Assembly (NCBI RefSeq): GCF_020085105.1
Contig: NC_058045.1
Location: forward strand, 9,522,333 to 9,586,332
Source: Siniperca chuatsi
Lineage: Eukaryota; Chordata; Actinopteri; Centrarchiformes; Sinipercidae
Direction: 5' to 3'
Length of the DNA: 64,000 nt
Below, piece by piece: positions 22,320 through 33,900 of the stretch (its first letter is position 1; every line of letters starts with the position of its first letter). The notes beneath the pieces are model-generated. The model was given only the letters and a program-made list of their open reading frames with translations, was not told where the DNA came from and did not search any database. The position numbers and the translations under genes are program-made.

Positions 22320-24540
22320 ACTTTTGATATTTTATTTAAATAGTTTCAAGGGTTTGTTTGTTTATTTATTTAGCAGGGACAAGGTATTGTACCAGATAGA
22401 TAAAAGCTAATTGGTAGTCCCTGGGCAGAGGCCACTAGTGATTCACGTTTGAGTGAGGTTAGTTTGTTCTAAATCTTTAAAAGTGTAGTGGTTGACTTTA
22501 AATGATTGTCGGGCTTGTTTTAGATCCTTGTAACCTTACACGTTATTCAGACATGCTGAGAATAATCATGTAAAACTCTCCGCAGCTGCTTCCGAAACAT
22601 CAAAATCTACTCGAAGGTTACTCCTTCATAATAATCTCTTGTACTTTTCTATTGTTCCCGGGTTTTGTGTTGTATTCAAACTTTAACATGGGTTTCCTCT
22701 GACAGGAGCAGATTTATTACAGCTGGCACGCAGACAGTCCTTTGTTATCTGCTGTTTTTATCAGTAAAAAAAGTGAGACGGCTATATGGGATTGATAACA
22801 GAGGCGGTCCGCTTTGGTGACAGATCCTGTCATTCTAATAGATACCTGATATGCTGATGTGTATCCACAGATAGAAGCACAAAAAAATATATTATTTAAT
22901 TAATTTTTTTTTTATGTGGCTGTCATACAACCTTGTAAGAGGACAAATTATTAACTGAAATGATGGAGTACTATGATATATATTTCACAAACAGGAAAGT
23001 TTGTGAGATTTTATATATATATTTCCTGGGAGGTCTATTAAAGCCAGATTAGAAAACAATTATAGTACTTTGTATTTAACATTAATTTAATTATAATTGC
23101 TTGTACAATACTGACAACACAGACACTATTTCTTATTAACTTTCTCATGTTTCCCTCTGGCACTTGCACAGTCCTCCCTTCTGTCTGATTAAACACTGGA
23201 TATTATTTAGATATTACACTACTTTAGTGATGCAACTGACTGACAAGTTAAAAGAAGATGAAAGAAAATGCAGGCCTTTGTTTTGGTATAAAAAACGATT
23301 CCTTCTTGCGAAATCCTTCAGATAAACTGCTTCTCTTCAGAAACGGCTCACGTTTGAAGGACACAGAACAAACTGTCCATTGTTGGTCCACACTTTATTC
23401 CCTTTCTGCACAAGCTTCATTATTGCTGCCTCATAAACCGTCTGTTATTCAATAACCATCAACTGTCAGGGGGGCAGTGATGGCAGAGGGGAGTCACTTC
23501 TCCTGGGAACCAGAAAAACTCCCAAAATGGGAACAATTCAAACAGAAGAGGCACAGTACTGGACTGATATGACTCTAGTATTCCTCTTCATTTCTCTGCC
23601 TCAAGGTTTTCTTCTTAAAATCTTAAAAAAAAAAAAAAATAGCTGCATTGTTTCTGCTGATTCTAGGTGTCCAAATTGGTTCACTCATTCCTGGTTCAAC
23701 ATTCACTATAAAGGCAGTTCTTTGTAGAAAACTAAACTTAAAAACAAGACTTTACAGCCATGCTAGCACCTCTGTGAGGCTGTACTTGGTGTTTTGAGCT
23801 GAATGCTAACACCACAACGCTAACATGCTCACAATGACAATGATAACATGCTGATGTTCAGCAGGTCTAATGTTTACCTATTCACCATGTTAGTTTAGTG
23901 TGTTAGCATGCAAACATTTGCTAATAAGCACTAAACACAAAGTGCAGCTGAGGCTGATGGGAATGTCAATAGTTAGCAGGTATTTGGTCATAAACCAAAG
24001 TACTGGACACATTAACATTTGGACCTGATGATGGCGCTAGATGGAAAGTCAGAGGATTTATCCAAGAATGAATGTCTGAACTAAATTTCATGGCAAGTTA
24101 TTTAGATATTTCAGTCTGGACCAAAGACATCTCTAGAGGCACGCTGCTAGCATGGGTAAAAACTGTATCTAACATGCGGGTCATGTGCAAAGCATCATGT
24201 TCATTTCATCTATTCAGTACTTTTTACTTAATTGAGTCCCAGTACAGAGGGTAATCATTATCAGTAGAGAATCCATACAGGTCTAGTGAAGAATAGCTAA
24301 TCATTTCAGATCCAGCCCAACTGTTTTTAGTATTTACCCACAGGTAAGCACAGAGCATGCACAGGCTTAAACATAACATACACAAAACACAATAAACCAT
24401 GTAAAAATACATGCTGAAACCCACCACACAAGCTCACTGATAACAATGTATCAAGTGACAGCATAGTCTAAAACCTGAATAGATCCAGCTGTATTCTGCC
24501 AACCCAATCATCAATGGTTAAAACATCAAAGTACGGTATG
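22320..24540. other. Intergenic region between parp16 and the IGFBP-like gene
   Basis: No supportable exon. It holds a dispersed repeat at 23760-24150, a probable short repeat near 22365-22440 (TTTATTTAGCAGGGACAAGG) and simple AT tracts. A poly-A run lies near 23625. Confidence 0.5.
23760..24150 (+). repeat. Dispersed teleost repeat (CTAACATGCTC family)
   Basis: Holds GCTAACATGCTCACAATGAC, GTGTTAGCATGCAAACATTT, AGCTGAGGCTGATGGGAATG and GATGATGGCGCTAGATGGAA in order. I recognise this as a very abundant percomorph interspersed repeat. Confidence 0.7.
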
Positions 24541-24549
24541 ACATGAATT

Positions 24550-24555
24550 TTTATT
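24550..24555 (-). terminator. Candidate polyadenylation signal, IGFBP-like gene
   Basis: AATAAA on the - strand about 180 bases after the stop. A second AATAAA in the same orientation lies at 24591-24596. Confidence 0.5.
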
Positions 24556-24733
24556 GCTCACAATTTAAAATACATACAATTTCACAGGTTTTTATTCAGG
24601 TTTACACTGCATACAAAATGTGATTTTTGGGTGAAGAATTTTCAAGTTATACACAAAGTTTATAGATAGCTGCCTTTTTCCTTTTTGCTACATGAGCTAG
24701 TTTCCTCTGGGTTTCCTCTCTTTACAAAGGGAA

Positions 24734-26569
24734 TTACTTCGATGCGTTTCCACAGGCCGGAACCAAACACAGAAAATGCCCCTCAGGAGTTCTCTACAGA
24801 GACAAAAAGAAAGACACAGTTCACAGTGTTGCATTAGTGGGTGAAGCGTTTTAAGGCAGCCCAGTGTAATGAAGTCATTTGTTGTTGATGTAGCTTTCCG
24901 ATGGTTTTCACCAACCGACCTGTAGGTTGTTGTGGCATACAGCATTATGAGTCGCTGTCAGGTGATTGTGCACACACTTCCCAAAGCGGTGTAGACAGGA
25001 AGAATCAGAGGAGGTGCAGGTCTGAGGGCATGATGGGGGTGTCAGCAGCAGACAGCTTGAACAGGAGGTGTGTTGGCAGGAGCCCTGGCACGCAGTCTTC
25101 TCCAGAGACACAAACCTACAGAGCAGGAAATTCAGATTTCTGTTAAAAATGCAGCACGAGAAGATATTGAGGGGAAAACGTCTTTTTTTCTTTCAGTCAC
25201 CTGGCAGAGCAGATTTCAGAGGGGTTGGCCTGACAGTGTTCCTTGGTGCACTCTGGATGACAGATCTCTGTATCTGAGGATTCAAACACTGCACAAAGCA
25301 CATTTTAAGCAAACACTGGATGAGAAACAGAAGTGGGACTCTTCTTCATAAAGCATTAGACATATCAAATTTAATATTTACATCTTTTCCTGAGCAGAAA
25401 CAAAGCATGAAAATCTCTAATCTCCTACTACGTCTGATACCGTATCAATAACGGTGATAACTCGTTTCACCATGAAGAGATAAGAGGTGTAATTATGGCT
25501 TAGCTGTTAGCTGAAACCTTTGAATCAAAGGAAGCCTTGACCACACTATCAGGCTTCACAGCCTATAAACAAGATTTACCACAGAGGCACAATTCCCACT
25601 ACAATGACTTACTTAGTGGTGAAATGTAACTAAGTACAATTACTCAAGCACTGTACATAAGTACAATTTTGAGGTTTATGCTACTTTATACTTCTACTCC
25701 ACTACAATTCAGGGGGAATTTTACTCCACTACATGTATTCACAGCTATAGTTATTAGTTACTTTGCAAATCAGAATTTTACAAAACATATGATCAGTTTT
25801 CAAAATATGATGCATTGCTATAGGTTAAACAACCCAATAGTGTACAATGTAGTCAAAACTAGCTTCTTCTCAATCAGCTATAACATTAGAACACATCTTA
25901 TATTTGAATGAATCTGTACTAATAATATAATAAATATAAAAATATAACACTGACTGGAGTAATTATATTGCATGGTGGGTACATTTATTTTGATACTTCA
26001 GAGTAAATTTTGACTACAGGACAGAACTTGTAACGGAGTATTTCATGTTTTTTTGAGTCTATATTATTGACTTTTTGTGATGCAAAATTCAGGCATTGCT
26101 GCATCTTTTTTTTTTAAAAATGGTGGTTTATGTATCAAGAAATTTGGCTCACTGTGGTCTATTGTATTAATCAATGATAAAAAGCCATCCAGGGCACATT
26201 ACCTGCTTGATACTAATTGAGGCTATAAATTATGACCACACCTGCTTCACAGATCCCTTTGCGCTCTGCATCTGGTTTGTCAGCTGCTGAGTCCTGGTAA
26301 ACACACACTAGCCCCTCATCACACTTGCCCAGATAGTCCCATGTTCCTCCACAGGTCTCCCCCACTGCTCTGGCACAGACAGGGCAGCAGCCGCATACAC
26401 CTGTCGTCACACCACCTTTACACTGGAGCTTCAGCGGCTGCCGGGTGGAGCAGTGTATCTGTTCGCAGGGCGGGCAGTGAAGAGCCTGAAGCTGCTGAGC
26501 TGCTCCAGAGGGCGTTTCCTCTGACCCCAACACCCCCAACAAGGCACTCAAAAAGAAGAGCGTCCACAT
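24734..26569 (-). CDS. Secreted cysteine-rich protein with IGFBP N-terminal domain
   Basis: Four exons on the - strand, 26242-26569, 25201-25273, 24920-25115 and 24734-24793 (TAA), join in phase to give 218 aa. It starts MWTLFFLSALLGVLG, a clear signal peptide. Residues 32-107 hold 12 cysteines in the IGFBP N-terminal pattern, with VCGCCPVC at 58-65 and CGGTWDYLGKCDEGLVC at 73-89. IGFBP-type domains bind insulin-like growth factors or serve as extracellular modules; which applies here is unknown. The second half (110-218) has 15 more cysteines in C-x3-C blocks (114/118, 143/147, 163/167), then LCLVPAC and a terminal NAS sequon. It lacks a thyroglobulin domain, so it is not a classical IGFBP. 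I do not recognise the tail and leave the gene unnamed. An upstream in-frame ATG at 26647 lies 5' of the TATA box and was not used. Confidence 0.82.
25605..26080. repeat. Dispersed teleost repeat in intron 1 of the IGFBP-like gene
   Basis: Holds AGTACAATTACTCAAGCACT, TACTTTATACTTCTACTCCA and TTTTACTCCACTACATGTAT, a pattern I recognise from a highly copied percomorph repeat. It fills about half of the first intron. Confidence 0.7.
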
Positions 26570-26616
26570 CCTTGATCGACCTAATGTTATCCTGAGGTGA
26601 GAACACCTGTCAGCAC

Positions 26617-26627
26617 CTTTTATATAT
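26617..26627 (-). promoter_or_regulatory. TATA box of the IGFBP-like gene
   Basis: The - strand reads TATATAAAAGG about 50 bases upstream of the chosen ATG. A start site about 30 bases downstream would give a 5' UTR of only about 20-30 bases. A TATA promoter suggests regulated rather than housekeeping expression. Confidence 0.65.
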
Positions 26628-28364
26628 GTCGGCCCCTGAGATAACACACTAGCAAGGCTTTATAGTTTAGGAGCCACAACCTCCACCCCCCACCAGCAGC
26701 CAATAGATGAGGGCAAGGGGGTTTTACTGGGTGGATTTAGTGTAAATACACGGTTAATTATCCCCACGTCTTATCTTCACACTATCAACAGTGTGATTTT
26801 GTTTTGAAATAATTCTTCCTTCTGAACACCGTTAGATAAGTCTGATGAAGACTGGCCCCCTTTGTATTTGGAGTCAAATGACCTCTGGAAGGGGTAATTC
26901 AGTGCACACCTACAATCAGGTAATGACCTATTTCTTGAAAGAACAAAAGGATTAAGACATCAGCAGGTTATCTGATCAGGACATCTTGTAATTTTTGTAT
27001 CTCTGAATAAAAACTCTGGCAGGTTGTGAACATAACAATAAAATATGGCCACTGTCACTGGATATCTATCAAGTTACACCGGAGGTTTCAATATAAATGC
27101 CTTTTTTCCTTTTATCTGGCTCCCTTTTTAGGGCGGCAAGTAAGCTGAAGAGTACAATAAGTTTACTCATAAGTCAAGTATTTCAGGTAGAATGGGATCT
27201 AAGGGGATCAAATAATTATCACCTTATCCAACATAAAAAAGATACATTTATTTCATCATTTTTTGTGATTTCTACAGCAACTAAAACTAAATAGTAAAAT
27301 GACCCGCTTTGCACCTTAAGAATGACACAAAGCAGTATCTAGCATTTCAGTGTTTTAAAGCAAATACCCATAATAATATTACAAAGTTGCAACTCTTATT
27401 TGGTAGCATTACACTATCAGGAAATAAAAACACATCAGATAGATGGAGATGTATCTGGTTCATTACAGTAACTAATATCTATGTATTACTGCATGTTGTA
27501 GGTGGTGAAATCGCCACAAAGTTAAATAAAAGCATTCCCAGTTTTCTCAAATATATTTTACTCTTCAAAGTCTTAATCTGAGATTGTAAAGTGGTGCACT
27601 GGAAACAGGCAGTCAAGCCATACATGCCTTTGTTTACACTGTGACTTACTTTAGGATCATTTTTCTGTCCAACTTACAGTCTTTATAAATGTTTGCAAAA
27701 TATGCAACTATTTTTTAAGGTCACATGAGTGAAGAATGTTCGAGAAAACAGATTTTTAATACAAAGCAAATTCTAAAAGAATTGAATGGATTTGACATTT
27801 ATTTATTATTAAAACCTTGGTTGTATGTGTGTTTTTCCTTAGGATGATTATTTACTTTAGGTATAGGTATTTGACTATAATCAGTTGGTGATTTGTAATT
27901 TTTAACAGGGGGGATGGCCCAATGGGAGCACCCCACACTACACGTTGCTACTCGTCACTTTGATCGTGAAGGTGACACTTCTCTATAGAGTATATAGGCT
28001 ACAATATAGTATAGAATTGAGTGTTTATAGTATATAGTTTAGAGAATATTATAAATCCAAGACAAAACTGATAGAAGGGCGGGAGAGAAAAAGGCGCAAT
28101 TACAAATCCATCTGCTACTATGGCGCCACAGATTCATCAATACACAGCGCAGTTAGGCTACTGATATTTCAGAGCCATGGTCGGGGCCGTAGATTCTAAC
28201 TTGCACAAACCTCCGTCAGATAAAGGATCAATGAGTCAGGCAGACTAGACTAACATATTCAACTAAACAACCCCTCTGCTCCTGCACTCTCTCTGCTACT
28301 AGGGGATGAAGAGGGGGGATGGCAGGTTAACAAGGGGGATGCATTTTGGTCATTTTACTAACAA

Positions 28365-28381
28365 GGGGGATGACATCCCCC
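28365..28381. repeat. 17-bp palindrome GGGGGATGACATCCCCC
   Basis: A near-perfect palindrome (only the central base unpaired). Similar GGGGGGATGG occurs at about 27908 and 28313, suggesting the termini of a decayed transposon spanning 27.9-28.4 kb. Confidence 0.4.
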
Positions 28382-28730
28382 CTCAAATCGCCTACTGAGT
28401 ATAATGCAGTCTTTTGCATTATTTACATATTGACATAACTTTAAAGAGTAGCTCCTGTGAATAAAGCTGTGCAAAGTCACTGTTCTGCTGCAGTGTGAAA
28501 GGATTGTGGTCCCCAAATGTGTAAAGAAATAATATGTTTGTTCAAAAGCAATTCGATTTTGAAACTTTTACATGACTCCAATGCGTATTAATCCTGTCAT
28601 GATTGATCAACCCTTAAAGTTTCTAGTAAATACCATCAATGGCATTTTTTGTAACAGTTTAATATTACTGTAACTAACATTGTTTAATACAGCAACACTA
28701 CAGATATTGTTCCTTAGCTTGTCCCAATAG

Positions 28731-28960
28731 ACCCTTTTTTACGGTAGACATTTTGACTTGTAAAAGCAGGAAAAGCACATGTGGAAATAACAACATTAAC
28801 AATGGCTCCTTTCCATCAAGTGTCCCAGTACGCCAGCATGCACAATACCAGGACCCTGGAACTGGCTCACCTAAATGGAATTCAGCCATTGCTAATGTTA
28901 TTAATTTCACCAATGCTTTTTCTGCTTTGACAAGTCAAAATCTCTGCCGTGGGTTTTTTA
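28731..28960. mobile_element. MITE with about 30-bp inverted ends
   Basis: 28741-28770 (ACGGTAGACATTTTGACTTG onward) pairs with the reverse complement of 28921-28950 at about 27 of 30 positions. The middle holds CACAATACCAGGACCCTGGA. No coding capacity. I recognise this as a repeated fish element. Confidence 0.65.
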
Positions 28961-29510
28961 AGAGAGCAGCTTTTAGTGCTAAAAAATAGGAAATACTCTC
29001 ATTGTTATAGGTGGAACCCCCTGTTACAAAAAACTCATTGAGACCTTCCAAGAAGCTTTCAGGGAGATCCCCCGACGCATGCAAGATGTTGTATCTTCAC
29101 CCTTTTTCTTAGGTTACTTTTGGAAGGATTTGATGGTGTGAGAAAAGAGACTATTATGGTAAATCTTAGTTAAAATTAAAATTGTTATAAATTATTATAT
29201 ATAATACTAAAATATTATATATTAGCATCATTGAACCCATTTTAACCAGAAGTGGATACCATTTACCTTTAATATGTTTCAGCTTTAAGACATTCTTTCA
29301 GTTATTAAAGAAACCACATCTATAAAAATGCATACTCAAATAAAAGGTGGTGAAATATGAGAGCCTCAAAGAGGGAAAAGACTTCTGCTCTCACATCGAC
29401 TGTGAAAACTGTTGATCTCACAACTCTCATTAATTCTGTTAAAATTCCTTTTTACACTGTAACATAAATCTCCTCGTGAAAGTTTCTCTTGTACGTTGAC
29501 AAAACAATTT

Positions 29511-29675
29511 CAACTCAAGATCCACTTGTTTGTTGTGGAGCTGTCAACCAAAAATCACACAGTCCTCATGAGCAGGGAAAATTAAACATCTACAGTACAG
29601 CTCCATGGCAACTGAGTAAACTCAATCTGCTAATGAGGACTGTGTGAACAAATGAGTTAGTGACCCTTGAGTTGA
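29511..29675. mobile_element. Imperfect hairpin element
   Basis: Arms 29511-29576 and 29627-29675 are inverted: CACACAGTCCTCATGAGCAG pairs with CTGCTAATGAGGACTGTGTG, and CAACTCAAG with CTTGAGTTG. Likely a small inverted-repeat transposon. Confidence 0.55.
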
Positions 29676-29876
29676 GATCGTTGACATGTCAAGCTCATTT
29701 ATCTTATATATACTGTCACAATGTAACAAAAGAGCGTATGCTGGATCGTTACACTGGAATAGTCTACCAGGAGCCAAAATTACAAGGTATTTTCATCACA
29801 AAAAATATGTTCATAAATATACCCAAGGTTATGTAATTTAATTATCAATTGGAAGCTCTGAGTTGTATAAAAATGT

Positions 29877-30874
29877 ATTTATTTTCAAGGAAACTATTAA
29901 GTAACACTGAATACAACAGGAGTGATCATTCAATAAGTCAATAAAACGTGTGACTCCTACATCATAAAGATCCCACATACAAGACGTCTTGGAAAACAAG
30001 ATTTTAAAGCAAACATGTTGACAATTTGCTGGTGCTACAATTTCATTTTTTCCCCCACATAACAAATTGAGGTGATATACACCTGTGTAGAAAAGTGACA
30101 ACATTTTACATCAAGTTACAAAGGGCTGGATGTCAAAGTGCAAGATGCCTGAAACCCCCCACCCCCCTCCTCATTAAAGAGGACGATCAAGGTGTCAAAA
30201 TCAGAAATGGACTCTAAAATACAAATCTCCAAAATTATAATTCAGCCATTATGGCTTTGTATTCAGTTGAGACTCTATTCTAGTTTACATTACATAACTT
30301 TAAAATATTGTTTCAGAAACATTTTCCTCCCAAAGATACATTTTTAAAACCGCACCTTATTACAGACAACTGCATGTAATGGAGTAAAGCATCACAGGAA
30401 ACTGCAGGCATACAACAGAAAAGCAGCCATTTATCAACAACTTCAAACAAAACACACTAACATTTTGTTGGTTTATAAAAGCAACCGAATCAAAGAATAC
30501 ATACTAAAATCTGAAGTGAAAATAAAAGGACTTAAAAACCTTGAAGAAAAAAAAAAAATGTACAAATATTTACACGTAAATAGATTGAATATTATACAGG
30601 TTTGACTGGCCGTTCAAGGTCAGGCTGAAGCCACCAAGGTCCATATAATCCAACACTGCATGACATTCAGTTTTGTCAATCCAAAACAGTTTTTAAAAAG
30701 ACAAAATACCTTCCAGGAGGCCGTCTTCAAAGTCGCACTAAAAAGAAGCGAGCAAAAAGTGAAAAGTCTGCCGCAGTGTGCAGGTCTGTTTGTTCTGAGT
30801 CTGGTTGTATAAAAACATCCAGGGCTTTTGACTCAAATATAGCTTTCAATTTTTTGCATCATTTCAATAATAAC

Positions 30875-30905
<31 letters not shown>

Positions 30906-30998
30906 GCAATGTTGTGTTTCAAATCCACTGAATATTTCCTTCTGGGAGTCCATTTTTCTTCCAATGTTGATACCATCTTGAACTGAAAGACGAGGTCC
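29877..30998 (-). other. ctdspl2: Probable 3' UTR of ctdspl2
   Basis: About 1.1 kb after the CTDSPL2 stop on the - strand, ending near an AATAAA in - orientation at about 29877-29882. It includes a (AAT)n microsatellite at 30866-30904. The extent is inferred. Confidence 0.45.
30866..30904. repeat. (AAT)n microsatellite
   Basis: About 12 AAT units with one AAC interruption, in the probable CTDSPL2 3' UTR. Confidence 0.9.
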
Positions 30999-33900
30999 TC
31001 AGTCTGGAGGAAGGAGGTCGTGCAAACGAAACTGTTGACGGATGTGCGGTCTGACATCTTCATTCTGTGATTAAGAGAGAGAAGAGATGGAATCATTTCA
31101 AAAAACTACAAGAAACTACAGACTTTTCAATTCAGTGTTGATTAAGGCCTCTAGTTTCACAGCAGCGTGGGCAAAGCTGGCGGTAACAAGACTGAAAAGG
31201 CGAAAACTTAGCTGCATGGGATGTCTCGACAGTGACATACTAGCTACTGATATCACGAGTCTCGTTATCTGTAAAATTTCAGTTCACTGAGATCCATCAG
31301 CCTCCAGACAAAAAAAAACCAAAACACACTTTTTCGTTGAAAATGTTTTAGAGAGGTGTTAATTCAATTTTATGATCATTTTGGACGCTGTTGTTTAACT
31401 GTATAGCGTTATACTGACAGGGGTTTCTATTTTTGTTTTCTATTTACCACGTTTATCTCAATGAAGGCAGGCTAAAACATCTCTCATTATAATTCAATTC
31501 AACAGCACCACAAACTAAAGCCTCCAAAATGATCATGAAGTTGAATCAACACATCTCTAAAACAGTTTCAATAAAAACTGAACATTATAACCTTCATGAA
31601 GGGAGGATTTCTTGCAGGACTGTTGTAATATATTGACTGCAATAGTTTTAGATACTGTACCTAATAAACTGCCAACTGAGTGTATTTACCTACAGCTTGA
31701 CAGAAATCTGAGGAGAAACACTCGAGCCATCATGTCTTAGGATCTCATTTCTTTAATGACTTCTTTAGTGACTATTAAGTGAATTATTCCAATTGTGTGC
31801 ACAAAAACAACAAGCTTAAACATGAAATTGCATTATGTCAAATATATTTCATGAAGGCAGCAGATAGTGTTATATTAATCAGCTGGACTGCATAAGAAAA
31901 TTAAAACATGCAGTTGAGAAATGCCATCAACAAATACTGAAACATAAAAAAAACAACAACTATTATTTCTGAGCAGGCCCTGCATAATATTCCTATAATA
32001 TCCTCATAGCTACTTAGAGCATATGTGACAGAGTTAAGTACTTTACAATGAGCTTAACATACTGGATTCTTGTGAGTAATATTTTAAAAATGTTTCTATG
32101 TTGTATGTATTCTATTCTCTGTCATCAGTACCAAATTTGTACCTCGTGACTTTATCCACATTAATCTTTTAATTTATCATAACATAGGTTCTGTCATAGC
32201 TGCTCAACACTGATTAAATTTTTCTCTTATCTGTATAATGTTATAGGGATTGTGCTTCTGTGCATCCAGTCTTGAGAAGAGTAGGTGGAACATTCACAAC
32301 ACAGCAGTGTTACCCGCAGTCTAACTAGACAGAGGCCAAAATGGCAAAATACATACCAGCTCCACAAGCTTCTCGAGGAAAGGAACAAGCTTCAGAAGCT
32401 CATTGTCATTTCTATCCACAAACCAGCTCTCAATAGGGATCCCATTGGAAAGCTGAAAAAGACACACAATCTATGCACTAGTATCACAGTGACACCGAAA
32501 CATTGGTAACAAAAGGTTGTTTTTACATTTATTAAAAAGTGGTTTACTTGTTGGTGTGAAAAAGTTTTACCTGATAGGCAAAGGCTTGGGGTGAGTTGTC
32601 GATTATTATCGTCTTGGAAAGATCCCGTCCGAGAATGTTTAGGTCTTTAATGTAATTCCCTTGAACGCACACACAGTGCTCACGAAACAGCCTGTGCCTA
32701 AAATACACACAATGAGAAAATGTTCCTCAGTTAAAACATGCAATAATACGTCTTTTCAGCAAGTGCTGAGATATGGCCCTTACAAGCAAACACAAACCAA
32801 AGGAAATGAAAACATAACCTCGGAGTGGAGTGTGGTAATTAATAAGGGCTTATTCTAAAAACAATAAGTGTGGTGATAATCGTCATTCATTTGAAAAACA
32901 GCACAATGAAATTTCGCAGAGGGTTCTAGCTTAAGCTTGGAACCATTTGAATACCGCTCGTCTCACCCTCCCCTTCCAAGCGTGTAGGAGAAACTATGGT
33001 GGCCGTGAAACTCGCGAAAGGCCCTATCTAGAGCCAGTGATTGGTTTGTCTGTTCTGGGCTACTGTAGAGACATGGCTGCCTTCGTGGAAGGGGCCCCTC
33101 TCCCTCTGTAGATAAAAACAGCTTATTCTAAAAGTTAACAAAAACACAACTATTTTTATTTTCAGGTGATTATACACTAATAAAAACATACTTATGAATA
33201 TTATAATCCATTTCTGCCAATAGCTCCTCCTAAATGTTACACACTGGACCTTAAGTGACAAGAATTTCCAATTGTACTGGCAGGGAAAAGATGACTTGTT
33301 CACTACTTGCTAACTTTCAAGCAGCCAACACAAATATTAACCCGCTATGTGAATGTCTGCTATTTATTAGCATAACAGGTTCTTCCTCCCATTTGTTCAT
33401 TTGACAGAAGGAAGAGGACGTTGCTGCTGCGTTCAACCGGACTATATTACATATTGTATTCATGGCTGAAGATCTCGACACAATTGAGAAGTCAGAGGTG
33501 TGGAGGGTGGGTGTGTATAGAGGATTAACAAAAACATCAATACATACGTTGATGCTTGTTTAACTGTTGCTAGCGTGCTACGACAAGCAAACTTGATCAA
33601 CTTGAAAACAGCACTATGGAAGTTTTAACAGTTTAGGAAACTATGGAATAATTATTGGTGTCAAGCAGCAAAGATGGTGTAAAGACATTCACCATTTATC
33701 TGTGAGACTGTTTAAAAGGTTGGAAAAGAAAGCAGTGAAGAGCTTGAGCCTTCTTTGTCCCACTGACAGGCTTAATATGTTTATCTTCGATTACCTGAGT
33801 GTAGAATACAGCTAGTACTTTCCTGGTTGAATCATGACAGTGTCCTCTAGCTTTACTGTAGCTGCACATCCTTTTAAATCTATACTGACCCTTAAATTTC

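Larger units (their letters stand above)
26650..29870. other. Intergenic region upstream of the IGFBP-like gene
   Basis: No exon I can support. It holds inverted-repeat elements at 28731-28960 and 29511-29675, and GGGGGATG-containing sequence between about 27910 and 28390 that may be a further element. Confidence 0.5.

Noticed and set aside
24031-24046. GGCGCTAGATGG as a CTCF site
   Set aside because: It lacks the GGC at the end of the core and is a poor match.
26570-26647. Longer N-terminus for the IGFBP-like protein starting at an in-frame ATG at 26647
   Set aside because: It lies upstream of the TATA box and would bury the signal peptide 26 residues in. The ATG at 26567-26569 is better.
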